This document shows positions 36,101-51,100 of a stretch of DNA of 64,000 bases, piece after piece. Source of the stretch: Anthonomus grandis grandis (Eukaryota > Arthropoda > Insecta > Coleoptera > Curculionidae); the NCBI RefSeq assembly GCF_022605725.1, contig NC_065546.1, forward strand, positions 32,980,227-33,044,226. The letters run 5' to 3'. The notes under the pieces were generated by a model. That model was given only the letters and a program-made list of their open reading frames with translations. It had not been told where the DNA came from and did not search any database. Each line of letters starts with the position of its first letter. Within the stretch, counting starts at the first letter, position 1. Both the position numbers and the translations under genes were made by a program.

Positions 36101-39100
36101 TAATACTAACGAATAAGTATACAAATTTATAGAATTTTCATGGTCTATAGAGATAAATTAGGACAATCTGCTGCTGCAGCTGTAAGACAATCGTCTTTCA
36201 AGCAACTATTCTTTTTTTACAGTTTTTGGAGAGGAACAAAATCAAAACATTGATAAGTTGTATATTGTTATAAATTGTTAGGATAAATAAATATACCTCG
36301 CAACTCACATAGTGTAGGCATCTTATATTATGTACAAGATGCTCTTAATTTTTTATATTGCTAATTAATTAGCATGAAGTTTTGTACTATAGTCGGCACG
36401 CTTTACCCTAACACATAAGTAATAAAAGTTCCCCGGTTAAGAAACCAGGGGCTCTCAAACTATTTTTTAATATATATTTTTATAAGATTTTTTTTAAATT
36501 TGATGGGTATTAGTATTAATTTCTATGGGTGTAAGTAATAATATTTTATTTTCTACTAAAATAATAAAAAAAAGACCTAAATAAGCTAAAAAGACTTATT
36601 ATATAAAAAAAAAAACGTTAAAAAATATAAACATTAAAAAATTATAATATTAAAGGAAGTTTAATCTGAAATTAAATACATTAAATTAAGTTTAGTCTGA
36701 TTTTGAAGATATGTCAGTGTCGAAATATTTAGATTTATTACTACTTGAATAGTCGTTTGGGCGTATAATTAGGGGTCGTACCTCGTCTATCATTTGCTCG
36801 GTTTGATAGTTTTCGGCTATAATTTTTTCTGTGTGATTAGATTTTCTCCATGTTTCTTCCTTTATTTGATGTAAGGATTCTTTCCATAAATTAAGGACAC
36901 TGGCTTCATCGGTTATCACTACATGTGAAAGTTCACACAGTACTGCCCGATTGTTCGTCTTTTTGTAATGAAATCCCAAATTCTTTAGAACTTTTGCCAA
37001 ACTAGTTAAACTAATATCGCAAATTTCTTTGTTCTTTATTATTTGTAGTACGGCAGCCATCGTCACGTGTTGTTTACTTTTATACATGTTATAAATGATG
37101 GTTCTTTTTTCGCCCTTAATTGTTTGGGGTAGGGCCAGACTTTTTGGATGCCGATGGATTCTTTTATTTGGTTTGTCCAGTTCTTCTTCGTCCATATTGC
37201 AAATCTTATGTAAAGTGCTTCTTGAGATCTCACATGCATCACATGTCCGCTTCTTTACTGCCAAAACAGATGTCAATGGCTCCATGTTATTTTTTTCTTG
37301 TTTAAAATAATTTTGTACTTTTAAAACTAAATGATGTTCACCCGAAGATAGAAACCGATATTTAGCAATATGTTTGTCTTCTTTCGAATCCATAATTCAA
37401 AAATTAAAAAATCCAAAGTAAATTTAATTAATAGCCATATGATATCACTTCAAAATACCAAAAGGAATAGAATATAAGTATAGACCACCAAAGTATTAAT
37501 TTGTCCAATCAAACAATTTGTCACCTTTCAGATACTTAATCCTTTTTTAACCCAATTCTACCTCTTTTTTACCTTATTAAAAGATAATAAATATTAAGTT
37601 ACACTAATAAATAATAATATTAAAACAAATTATTTAAGTATAAAAAAGCATTTTCTTTAAAAAAATATTAGTAACCTTTAAAAAAATAGCAAATAATAGT
37701 CGTCCAAACCGGTACTTAATATAAATAGTGAATAATACGGCAATAACGAATTCATTGTTTACCCGGTCCACAAATACCCTGAAATAATCCGTTATGTGTT
37801 AGGTTAAAACGAGCCGACTATACTCTTATGTAGAAACTGAGGTCACGAAAAATTATTGCAACAAATAATAAAAAAAAAGTTTTTCTCAGAGGTATCCATG
37901 TTTGGATAGTTTTCGGACTTTCAACATTTTTTTTGGTGTAAAACTGGCAGTTTTTTCAGGTGGCCAAGAGCTTCAAAAGAGCTCATCTTCCTCGGTTGTA
38001 TTGGACCGTAACAATCATCTCATTCAAGCCAGAGAAGCGGCCAAAGAGCGAAAAAATAGCGGAAATACGGAGAGATTGGCTGCGTTAGACCCTCACCAGC
38101 CACAAAGGAGAGATAGACTTCATACTATATCGGTTATGAGCCCTGCTAATGTTAAACCGAGGTAAGAGCCAGAATTACTTATTTACTCTTAAAATCCATC
38201 CACGGGAACTCTTTTACGTTAATTTAAAAGAATTATGAAAATATTTTGGATCCGAGTTATGTCCCAAAATTTCCATTGATTCTCTCTAACCCCTAACTAA
38301 AAAAGGTAATTAAACTAACGAACCCAGCGAAAACTGCCCTCGCTTATGATTATTGATAATATTCTTTATTTGATATAATTAACACATTATTTGATTATTG
38401 ATATAATTAACTCAAATTATGTAAATATCTTCACGGGATATTGCATTATGCTTTTCAAATCTTTGGTAGCACTTGGACCTTTATTGACAAAATTTTTCTT
38501 TAAATTAGAATGTATTTGAGATACAAGAAACGTTATTATATGAATCTATTGGGAAAAAAACGCTCTTTCTTCATCTAAAATCCTTTTAAGAATATTCCAA
38601 TTATTAAGTACATTTTTTTAAACAAACGTACACATTTGGTATTAAACCTAATCAAAAAATGCTCCATCCAAAACTTCCCTGACTATCGAAATAATAATTA
38701 CCTAGAATCGCGTTTTGTTACCCTGATAATTCCCTGACCTCTAAGATAAGACCCCTGAGTCACTGATAATTTTTCAGATCTTTACTAACCTCACCCAAAA
38801 CTGCCGTAACTACTAAAGTTCCTAATTTATCTTTAGAAACGATCCTAAGATATACTCAGAAATGTCTGTTAATTAATAAAAATTTATATTTGGTATTATT
38901 TGCACCATTATGGGTATATTGGCTTTAATTTAGAAAGTATTATATTAGTAGAGTACAAGAAACGTTTTTATATGAAAGTATTGAATAAGAAATGCTCTTT
39001 CTTTGCCTAAAACTTTTTAAACATCTTCCAATAATTTTTTAAACATTTTCTAAAGAAAAGTAAACATTTTCTACTTCCTTAAGTCCATCGTCAGGAACTG

Positions 39101-42100
39101 CTTTATATTAATGTAAAAGAATTATAAAACAATGTTTAGTGAATCCAGTTATGACCAAAAACGTCCACTGCAGTCTATAAAATATTTACTTAAAAAGTGC
39201 CACAATCAAGACTACCCTAAGCACCAAAGCTCTTAACCCAGAACCACATTTTATCCTTAAATCTATTCTTAGGAACCCTTTTATATTAATGTAAAAGAAT
39301 TATGAAAATATCCTACGTTATACTCAGAAATGTCTGGTAATAAATAAAAACTTTGATGTTTCATACGTTTTTCAAATCTTTCTATTTGGTCCTTTGTAGC
39401 GTTTTTATTTTTTTTGTTGTTTTTATAATGTAATAATTTAATATTGTATGAATAGTACTGATCGCGACATCTAGTGTCTAGTTAAGGGTTAGCTGCTCTT
39501 CGTTTTGGATTTTAAACAATTTACTGAAATCAGGTTTTTTTTCTCTCTCTCTCTCTGAGTAACGTGATTTTTCTATCTGTCTGTCTTTGTCATTTGTCAG
39601 GTACGCCATGCTCAAGGATCAAGTTTTACGTATTGATTCGACGCATTTCGATACCGGGCTGTTGTTGCCATTGTTTTTCCTGTAATTTGAATAGTTTGCC
39701 TTTTGGGATTAGATTGATTTTCGTACTCGCTGCAACTTAAAGCTAAGCAAAGCAACGTTGTATTGTCAATTCTTGTAAAACTGGGCTTGTGTGGAATTAT
39801 CCATCGAAAAGGTACCCAAAAATTGCGTTTTGGCTTCCTTGCCAAATGGTGTGGTCTTCAGGTTAAGGGGATTATTCACCCATAAATTTCTGTTTCCTGG
39901 ATAACTTTTTTATTTTAAAATATTTTTTAATGCGGTTTTCACTAATGAAATGTACATATTTTTTTCAAGAGTGATAGGTGCTAGTTTTTTTAATTTCTAA
40001 AATTTTGATTTTTTATTTAAAAACCAAAAAGATAAATAAAAAAATCTTTCCATACGTCTCTAGATACATCGATTTTAGAAACATTATATTGAAAAATCAT
40101 TTCGAAAAAATTAATAATAAACCTTTGAGAATGGAAATACAAAATTCAGGCATTTTTCTTACAATTTCTTAAACCGCCGATAAGTTTAGTATCATTTGGC
40201 AACAACGCACGGCCGAGCTAGCGTCAATCAAATCAAGAAACGCGCGACGCTTGTTCGGCCCGATCCGTGCAAACGGTGGCGGTGGTATCGGCTACGGGTC
40301 AACAGCAATTCAATATTATGTAAAATTGAAATTTTAATAATTGGGAGTTCACTTGAAGTATTTTATTGCGAAGGTGTTCCAATTTTGTGCACGTTGTTCT
40401 TTATACTATTAAGTTTTTTATGTTTATTTTTAAAAAATGGAAAAAGAAAAGAAGGAAAGTCAAAAGTTTATTATTTTAAACGAAAAAGTAGGAAGCCAAA
40501 AAGGATAACTTTAGACCTAGAATGGCTGCAAATATGGAGTAAGAATGCCACATTGCTTTTACTATTTATATATAAATGAAAATAAATGATTCATTTTGGA
40601 AAGAAAAAATGATAGAAAAATTTAAGATTTTTTATTTTAAATGTCTACTGCCTGAAATCATAGATCCTAGACATAATAGAGGCATGGAAATTGGAAACTG
40701 TATATCCCATTTAGAACTTCAGCTATAAATGACAATTTTTGAATTACATTTGTTTGGTTTTTCTATTTTCATTAGAATATACCACTTCGTTATATTATAA
40801 TTTTCATTTTTGTACATAATTACTTACATATTTAAAAAAAAATATTTACTTACATAACTGTTTAATATTGTCTTGTGTCATGTTATTATTGTCTCTGAGA
40901 CATGTTATTTTGTTTATTATTTTCTCTCTACACATCAATTTTCAAGTTATAGCATGTTGTATTTGAAAGTGAGACACAAATTTTTTTAAATTAATTGAAC
41001 TTTGGGGTTTATTTTATGCCCCTTTGATGAGGCTCACGCGTGTATCTATAATTTATTCTTTGTATTCTGATTCCTAAGAACTGTTTAAGGCATATTTAAA
41101 GGTGATTAACATTTTTAAAAATTAATTTTTTTTACGTTATACGACTGATTCTACCTCTCTTTGACGAGAGCTGTATTTACAGGGTGGCTAAATGAAAACG
41201 AGACGGCGGCCATGTCGGGCTCGTAAAGATTTTAAAAAGAAAACGCTCGGACAAGTCAATTTAGATTACTAGGAGGAAACATTTTCAGAGTATAATATCA
41301 CCTCCATCTATCCTTTAGCCAGGGTGGAACTAACCTCAAAAATTTTAGATGATAAACAATAAATAATAATGTTACTTAGAGGTCAATTCGACTTAATCAG
41401 AGTGAAATCGGATCATTGATTTTTAGTTTATCGTGTTAAACAAAGTAATAGTTAAAATGGTTTATACCCTACAAGAAAAAATAGAAAAAGTGAAGTTATT
41501 TTTTGCTCGAGGAAAATCGAGGAAGTATACAAGGGATTCTAAAAACTCATGATTTCCACCCCTATAAAATATATCTGGTACATGAAATAAATAAAGACGA
41601 TGAGGATCATCGCTTGGAGTTCTGGGAGATAACTAGTGAAAGAGGATTATATAATCCCAATTATGTGTTTAATGTTTGTTTCTCAGATGAATTTTCGTTT
41701 TTCTTAAACGGCACTGTCAACCGTCATAATTGCCGTTATAGGTCGGACCACAATCCACACATTTATCATGAAGCACATACTCAACATCCCAAAAATTAAA
41801 CTTTTGGTGTGGTTAAAAATTAAACCTTAGGTTATTACAAGAACCTATCGATCTAGCAATCACGAACATGATTGAAAATGATAATAACAAGCAATAAATT
41901 GAAGACGAGTTGATGTTTCAGCAGGATGGTGCGTCCGCTCAATATGTAATAGCTGTCCGCAGTTATTTAAATGAGAACTATCCTGATCGCTAGATTGGAC
42001 GGAGAGGCTCTGTTGAATGGTCCGCGCAGTCGCCTGATCTTTCACCTCTGGATTTTTTCTGTGGGGTCACCTAAAGAGTACAATCTATGCTACCCAACCA

Positions 42101-45100
42101 GAGTCAATAAAAGAATTGCGCGAAAGGATTACATGCCAACAGATAACACCTGATACGCTACGAAATATGCGACATCGATTTGAACAAAATCTGTATTATT
42201 GTTAAAAATTTATTACAATTTTAAAATAGTCAATAGTTTGAGAACCGCGAAAGTAAAGTCTTTTAAACTATACTCTATTTCAGAAGTGTGTAGAACAATA
42301 AAACCTCATTAGGTATGCAAAAGTGGTACCTGGTGATCCACCAATATTTTATGCCACTACCTTAGTTGGGTATTAGTTTCAATGTAAAATTCTTTCTTTT
42401 CGTTGATTGCAGGTAGTGCCACCCGGTTTTGGGTCAATTTATGAGTTTTGCCCATTGTTACCCACTGATAAATGTACGTACTTATAATTAATGTACTTAA
42501 ATGCTATTTTATTTTAGAAAGTTACTTTTGTTTAAATGGAATAATATATTTTTTTCACAAATTTATTGAACATAATATGTAGAGTAACACAGTTGAAAAT
42601 GTCACTTTTGGATCTGGCACTTTTTGAACAGTGTATAACAATTTTAAATTATAATAGATTGTAGTCTTCTTCGTCATCTGACGAACTGTCATCACCTCTT
42701 GACATTATAATTAAAGGATCGACTGTCTGATCGATGAGGTTGTCAAGATTCCACATTTTGTCCTCTTGCTTAATTACATGCTGGACTGCTTTTCGCCAAT
42801 TCTCTGGTGTCGTTTCCGTAATGGCTTGATCAAACAGTAGCTTAACATCTTTCATTTTAAAAGTCGTGTTTTGTCTTGCTACAAATCCTTTTACCTGCGC
42901 CCATATCAGTTCTATAGGATTTAGTTCGCAATGATATGGCGGTAAGCGCAGTACAGTTATATTATATTTTTCGGCTATATCTTCCACGGCGTATTTCATG
43001 AAACGAGTTTTGTGTAAGTTTGCTATTGCCAGCAGTTCTTTTTTTATCAAATTTGCTTCAAACGCAATACCTTTTGCAGTCAGCCAATCGATAATTTCTT
43101 GCTTTCTCCAACTTGAAGTTGGCGTCTTCTCTATTCGCCGTGAATGATAGCTTGCGTTATCCATAACCACCACCGAATTAGCCGGAAGAAATTTTATCAT
43201 TTCACCAAAATAGTCCTCGAAAACGTCTGAGTTCATGTCTTCATGGTAATCTCCTGTGCGAGTCGACTCAAAGGTTAGCAGACCTTCTTTTAAAAATCCC
43301 TCTTCGCTTCCAATATGTGTGATTATAAGTCTTTTTCCTTTTCCCGAAGGTACTTTAATACCCGTAGACAGGCCTTCTATGAAAGCTTGGCGAGCACTGG
43401 TTATATTTTTGTCTTGCCACATTTTTTGGACTATATAACCTTCGTTAATCCACGTCTCATCAAGATAAAAAACTTTCTTTTGCTCCCTGCGGTACTGCTT
43501 GATACTTCTCAAGTATTGTCGTCTCCAACAAACAATTTCGTCGCTCTCCAGTAAAAGTGCTTTGCGGTTATGCTTTTCCCAGGCAAAATCCATATTTTTT
43601 AAAGTTTTCCATAAAAGTTTTCTACTTATCAACGGAATACTGTCATCTCGGCCAAGCTCCATTAAAATTTTGTCTAGGGTGGGTATTTCCTTTTTAAAAT
43701 AAAAAGAGTGAACTTTTCTTCGAATTATACATTTAGCATTTTCATCAAGGACTTTTGTAGGTCGTCCTGGCTTTGGCTTGGGAGATTCCACTTGACCTGC
43801 TACTTTTCTTTCCCGCAACAATTTGAAACTGGTGGACTTTCCAATTCCACTCATTCGAGAACATTTTTCAACAATTTCTTGCACAGTAAAACTAGGGTAA
43901 TCGTGTTTTATGCAATCATGTACATTTAAAATAATAACTTTTCCACTCAGCGATAGTGGAGAATTTTTAGTACATCTTTTCGTTGGACTGAATACCTCCA
44001 TTTTTTAAATATTGGGATAATAATATTGTGATTACACTACAGCGTAGCAGTGACTACTAACGTTTAAAATATGATTTAAAAGTATTTATAGTCTGTATAT
44101 ATTACCTGACCCCATTTTTGCATGTTACAAAGCGTTAAAAGATAGGTACCTATACAAAAGGATTAAAAGTATTTATTTAGTATTTAATCTCTTTCAAAAT
44201 AAAGGCATTTAATCCGTGAAAATTAAATTCATAAATTTTATAAGTACCTGCGCCTATGAACTACCACGAAATGTAGCCAAACAGAACGGAATTCCCCAGT
44301 TTATTGCTCTATACACTTCTGAAATAGAGTATAGGTATAGCCGAGAATCGAAAGACCTTTCAAACAAGATATAATTCGAGTCACTATTCCATATAAAACT
44401 TTTGAGGATATTTCCACCCTGGCTAAGGGATGTTGTGTTATGTGTGTTTTTTTCTCATATAGTTGATTTTTGTTATGATTAATTTATTTTGTGTTTTATT
44501 ATCTTTATTTTTTAATTTTTATTTAGATTTTTATTTTTAGGCTGTACATTATAAATTAATTTGTAATATTAATGTAGTGTTGTTGGTAATTAAAGTACAT
44601 TACTATTATAATTTATTTTTTATATTTTGATTGCTAACTAACTGTGTTAGGCATACCTGGAAGTGAGACAATTTTTGTTCAATCTATAGGGCTGCTTCTA
44701 CCTTTTTTTGACGGGAGTCACTCACATGTCTCTAATTTATTATTGATATCTTGATTACTAAAAACTGTTTTAGGTACATATATTTGAAAGTGAGACAAAA
44801 TTAGAACATTTTGTATTTCATTCCTGTCCCTAAATTTGTGATACTAATACCCTCCTATATAAAAGCATTTTTTATGAATAAAGTAAATCCGTCAATTTAA
44901 ATACTGAATAAACTGTATTACCAGAAGAACATGAGGATATTTCGATTGAACTAATACAAAAATTTTAATGTGCGACTTATTTCTAAGTAAACGCAAAAAA
45001 GTCCAACCGCTTGCAAACTTAAAATCTACGAATCGGTTGCTTCCGATGAATCTCTGGTGACATTGACCCGTCTGCTACAAGACGAACAACGTTCTGCGTT

Positions 45101-48100
45101 CTTTGCTTTAGTGGTGCGGTGTTGCCAAATGCTCACCTTCCCGATAAAGCGCGTTAAATCCATTTCGGGCAAAGTCACGTGCTGATGATTGCTCTTGACA
45201 AGTTTGAATTGCTCGAGGTTGGGATTCGACCTCATAGTTACCTCATGGCGACACTAGCCATGTAAGATTACTGTAATACACTTTCTAAAAGATCCTCCAA
45301 CATCTTGAGGGTCATAAACCAGATCTTATGCTCGGTCCTAAACCAAATTTTAAGTGAGATCTTCGGGCCATCCGAAGATTATCCCGAGCCATCTCAGGTG
45401 CTGTTCCCATTTCCCATCATAAATTAGAGCTTATCAGGATTTTTTGCTTTTTCATGACGTTATTGATTGGACCTTAATCAGCTGCTGTCCTTGTATCTGC
45501 ACAATGGGTTACCAGGTCAAGGAAGATAAAAGGAAAGTGTAAGCAATGTCATAATTTCTGATTTGTTATTATTATTTTCATTTTGGGACTAGTCATATTG
45601 GCTTATTTATATCATTTGATGGCTCCTTAATTTATTAATTATTGTCTACTGTCTAAAGTTCTTTGTTGGTAATTTACATTATAATGTTATTTACATATCT
45701 ACCTAAATAATAATTTATTTAATACTTTTTAATTTCACTATCCTGATTTTCATACAGTATTATATGTAAGCAACCGCACTGAAAAGTAAATTTATTTTTT
45801 ATTTGATTTAGTACGTTGTACAGTATAATGTGAGGTAGGTTGCTGACTTTGGCCAAAGGGTTACATACTAGCAAGATATTGATTTTTTTAATGTTTTAGA
45901 ATTTTGGTGCATAAAATTTTGATTTTAGGGGTTGTACTTTTAACAAGAATGATTTATTTAAATGAAAGTTTAAACAATGAACATTGACCAGAAGTAGCAT
46001 ATTTTAATAATATAATGTTAATAATTGAAGCTTATTTTGTGTTTTACTATGTGTTATATTTCTTAACAGACAACATCCTTTTTGTTTATGTGGGAAGCGA
46101 TTTGCCAGTTGAAGTTTCTTACAGCTGCACTTTAAATTAACACATTAAACTAGGAGGGCGCCCACAATTTAAAAAGTAAGCTTCTCTAGAATAATTCATG
46201 CCAACCCACCACCAGTTAATGTTCTCCAGACTGATAAGCTGGCTTTAGCATATGTGCTACTTTATTAAAGACTTTCAACATCAGTCAACTTTTATAAAAA
46301 ACAGAAATCTAAATAAAAGGTTAAAAGTTAAAAAAGTTACACCTTGATTGGCAAAATAGTCTATATCAGAAATAATTTGCGAGCTGAAAACTGGCCTATC
46401 GAAATCATTAACCCAGTATCACGTTTTACCCTCAAAAATCATCCTCAAGAACAGTTTAATATTAATGTAATAGAATTATGAACATATCTGAGATTCTAAG
46501 GTATACTCGGAGATGTCTGATGATAAATAACAATCTTGATGTTACATTTTGTTTTCAAATCTTTCTATTTGGCGGGACTCGGAAAAAAATTCCCTAAGCA
46601 AAACTCCTATAACTATCGAAATTATTAACCCGGAATCAAATTTTTACCCTGAAATCCATCTTCAAAAACTTCTTCGAATCGGGAACATTACGTTAAGTGA
46701 ATCATAAATTGTAAATAAAAATGTTTTGTAGGTACAAGAAAGGTTCTTATATTAAATGCTTTTGCTTTTCAGTGTCTAGTCAGATATTATTTTTGAAAAT
46801 TTTTTAGGTCTGAAATATTTAGACATAGAAGCGGCGTAAATCCGAGCTTCGTCTTTCTCCAATTATACAACGACCCACAAGGGGTAGAAAAGCCGCTACT
46901 ACTAAACTCGAGCGATATGGTCAACCGGTAAAACTAATCCAAAAACTTATTTTTTCTCCTCTTAAAATAACCCTTATATTTCTAGGGCGGTAAACATTTT
47001 GGATAAAATGTCCCCATACGAAACCCACACGGTGGGCGTGTTATACATACGGGAGGGTCAAGTGAACAACGAAGTGGAAATAATGAAAAACCGCTTTGGG
47101 TCGTTGCGGTACGTGAAATTTTTACAGAATTTGGGCACCTTAGTGAAAATATCGGACGTGGATCCCCAAGTGTTGGGCGGTTTGGATCGAAACGGAGCAG
47201 ACGGGAAATTCACTTATTTGTGGCAAGACGATATTGTCAGGGTGAATTTTCATATTGCCACCATGATGCCTAATAAGGAAAACGAGCCGAATTGTAACAA
47301 TAAAAAGATGCATATTGGAAACGATTATGTTAATATCGTTTATAATGAGAGTGGTGAGGAGTTTGATATGAAAACGATCAAAGTAAGTCTTTTTTTTATT
47401 ATCTATGAACACATTTAACCCAAACTGTAGAACATTGAATGTCTAAAATAAGCCTAAGTGTAGGTCACATCTCTGACAATGAAGTCAAATCGATTTTCCA
47501 CTTTTTCATACAATGTATATTTTTCTTAATCCATTGAACAATATTTAAACGTGTTGTATTTTGTAACATGTAAAAAATTTTCTTTTATTTGCGATCTAAT
47601 AATTAATATACAGCTATTTTGATAAAAAAAAATTAAAAATTGGGAATATCAGAGGCGTTCCAGAATATCTTAAATTTTTTTTATGACGTACAAGTGCAGA
47701 AACATATCAATGTTATGGTTTTTTTAATGGAATACCCAGTATATTATTTAATTTTTGGATTCTACATCGTTACCTACATAGAGGTAGGTTTAATTAAGGT
47801 TTACCCAGCCGAAATATTAAAGTTTTCAAAATATTTTGTGTTTTGTGAAAATACTGAGACAATTTCGATGATAAATTCCTTAAAATGTGTTTTCTCTTTT
47901 TTTTACCACATTTGCATTGAGAAGTACTAAACTATTAAATTTCACATTTTATTTGTAAAAAAGTTATAATATTTTATAGAGGACGCTCAAAAACAGTTGC
48001 TTAATTTATATGGAACACCCTGTATTTTATATCACCTATAAATGTGTCAATGAATTCTTTTTCAAATTTAATAAAGTCTTCCTATTATTGCTATTATCTT

Positions 48101-51100
48101 TTTGCTATTTATTCAATACTCACTGAGTAGGCGATGATAGGCTGGCAGGTTATACAGGGTGTTTCTTAACCTGTACGCATAAACTTGGGAAATTATTGCT
48201 AATGATAAATAATGACTAATAGTGAAAAAAAATTTAAGTAAAATATTTTTAGGTTCTGAGATAATTCTTTTTTTTTCACAAAAATGTAATAACTTTATCA
48301 GGTGGAATTTTGTTTTCAAATTAAGAAGTAAACAAGTCCGGATGATGTTTATTATGTTTAGTAGTACCTACTTTGCTATCAGTTGATACAGTTGTGGTCG
48401 TATTTCGTTTTTTATTAAAATTATGCCGCATAATTTTTCAAATGAGGAACTAATGGACATACGGGGACATACGGGGAATAAAGACAAAACAGTGTAGCTG
48501 CAGCTAATCTTTATGCACAAAGGTTTCCTCATAGGTATCATCCGTCGCGTGAAGCTTTTTTGCGTGTGGTTCAGCGGGGTAGAGAAACTGGAATTAGGAA
48601 AGTAGGAAAATGTAAGTAGGAAAAGTAGGAAAATGGATTTTAGATATCATCGAAGAGCATCCTGACATAAGCACTAGAACAACTGCAACGCAATTTGGAT
48701 TATCATCAGTCACAGTTTGGCGATTTTAAGGCATGAATTACTGTATCCATTTTACGTCCAAAGGGTACAAGCTTTACTTCCAAGGGATCATGCGCCTCGA
48801 GTAAACTTTTGCGAGTGGTTGTTACATCAGCAGCAGTTAAACCCAAACTTTACCAGGAACATTTTAGCTACGGATGAAGCAATTTTCACACGCAATGGTA
48901 TTCACAATTTTCGCAACACGCATTTTTGGGCAGTTGAAAATCCGCATGCCATTCGGCGAACAAACTTTCAACAACGATTTTCAGTAAATGTGTGGGCTGA
49001 AATTGTAAACGGAAAACTTATTGGCCCTATCATTTTGGATAATCGCCTAACTGGTGCTCTTTATTTACAATTCTTGCGACAAAATTTGCCGGTACTCCTT
49101 GAAGAAGTCCCTCTTCACATTAGGCAGAATTTGTGGTTTCTTCACGATGGTGCTCCACCACATTTTGCGCGACCAGTGCGACGGCATTTGGCGAGGTGGT
49201 CCAATTGGATGGCCTCCTCGATCACCCGACCTTAATCCGCTTGACTTTTATTTTTGTGGCCACCTAAAATCTCTGGTGTATGTAACCGAAGTTGACAATG
49301 AACAAAAATTAAGAAATCGGATATTTGCTGCCGCCGAGGAAATTCGACTACAACCTGGATTAGCTGCTGTCTGCAACTCTTGGATTAGGCATGCTCAATT
49401 ATGTATTGAAAGTCATGGAAATAACTTCGAACAGTTACTATAATAGTTAAATAAACATTTATTTTGGAGAATTTACGTTTTTTTTTAAATTTTAATTAAT
49501 AAGTCGTTTATCTTCCTAACTAAAACTATTTTACTAAAATTTTTTTTCACTATTAGTCGTTATTTGCCGTCAGCAATAATTTCCCAAGTTTATGCGTATA
49601 GGTGAAACACCCTGTATTGTTTAGAATTTCTTTGCCAGTTACTGAAATGCTTTTTGAAATAGTTTTTTTGCTTAAATTACTTTATTGAAAATGAACGTTT
49701 ACCCTAGACGAAATTGACATGGTATTTATTCTTGGTGTATTCAAAATAAAATGAAGATATTGAATTGGCCGTTATTGTTGAAAGGGGAAAATCAAATTGC
49801 AGAAAATCATAACATTAGTTAAGCAAGTGTATAGTTCAGTTCAGAGATCTATTAGAATCTTTGATGTGCCGCGAATAGTCCGTGTGCCGGTGTTGCTTGT
49901 ATTTTCAAATGACATGCATGTTTAAATCGCAAAATTTTATGTGAAAAGAGTCATAAAGTAATATTCTAAGCGCTATTTAATCATTCCATTAAATAAATAA
50001 ATGTTTTAAGCATTTTTTTCAGAATTTATACATTTGATTCGTAAAATTTGACTACATGCGCCCACGTACTATTTTGTTAGACATCTGACCTCAGTCACAG
50101 CCACTCAAGCGTGAAAAGTTGAACAGGTCCGGCCTTAAAATGTATTTGTATTTAAAACTTTATTCGGGATTCTTGGATTTAGTTTTATTAAGTTAGTTGA
50201 TAGCAAGATAATATTTAATTTAACTATAAGATTTAAGTACGTAAAATGAGTTTAACCAAAAATTTTAATTTAATAAGTTTAGTTGTTATAATATTGAGAT
50301 TTATTTTTACTTGGTGGTGGGGTGAATGGGGATTTTGGCTGTCATATTCAATGTCCTTATTATTGTTTTTTTTTAAATTAATACATATTATGATATATTA
50401 TTATAATAATATACTCATGAAAACCCCCATCTCTATATTTAGTACCAATTTCTTTTGATAAAAAGTAATTATGCAGTCAGAAAAGTGGAAGTATATTTTT
50501 TAAAATAAACTTTTACATTAAAAATCATCTAGCTGTCTATATCTTATGCGTGTAAAAGACACAAGTTTTACTTATAAAAAAACACACACTTTACATCCTG
50601 AATGTAATATTAGGAGATTTAGGAGATATTGGGATATTAGGAGAGATTAGATGAAAATTAACAAAAATAAATGCTTATACTAAAAACTAAAAAGATTTCC
50701 AAGTACACTGGATCCTAAAACTACATTGAGGATATTAAATACTAATATAACCACTCATTTACATTATATATACTCTATTGTGTCGCTGAAGGACAAACAG
50801 GGGCAGTAAGCTGAAAAAAACAAAACTTTAAACTTGTTTAATTAATAAAAATAGAGTTTTCTTACTATGACAAAAAAAATGACTTTTCTCCAGAGAATGG
50901 AGGAAGAAGCAGTCTTTATTGTGTCGCTGAAGGACAACAGGGGCAGTAAGCTGTAAAAAACAAAATTTTAAACTTGTTTAATTAATAAAAATATGGTTTT
51001 CTTACTATGGCAAAAACGACTTTTTCCCAGAGGATGGAAATCATACATCAATCATAAATGTATCATACCATGTTTCGGCTAAATAATATATGGATCTTTC

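Larger units (their letters stand above)
41180..44445 (+). mobile_element. DD41D mariner-like transposon, right end degraded, host of the DD82E element
   Basis: The left end CAGGGTGGCTAAATGAAAAC at 41180 follows TA. An inner part of the TIR (41315-41350, ATCCTTTAGCCAGGGTGG) matches the right side inverted (CCACCCTGGCTAAGGGAT, about 44420-44440). The outermost 130 bp on the right are missing or replaced. The transposase relic is at 41458-42206, and an intact DD82E element sits between it and the right TIR. Confidence 0.65.

Noticed and set aside
40196..40579. 127-aa + strand ORF in intron 13
   Set aside because: Hydrophobic and lysine-rich with no family motif; lies in composition-shifted repeat-like DNA.
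43256..43929. Several + strand ORFs over the DD82E gene
   Set aside because: Shadows of the intact 450-aa minus-strand transposase.
45026..45235. 69-aa minus-strand ORF in a GC-richer patch
   Set aside because: Both strands are open here and neither shows a known domain; no start context or splice evidence.
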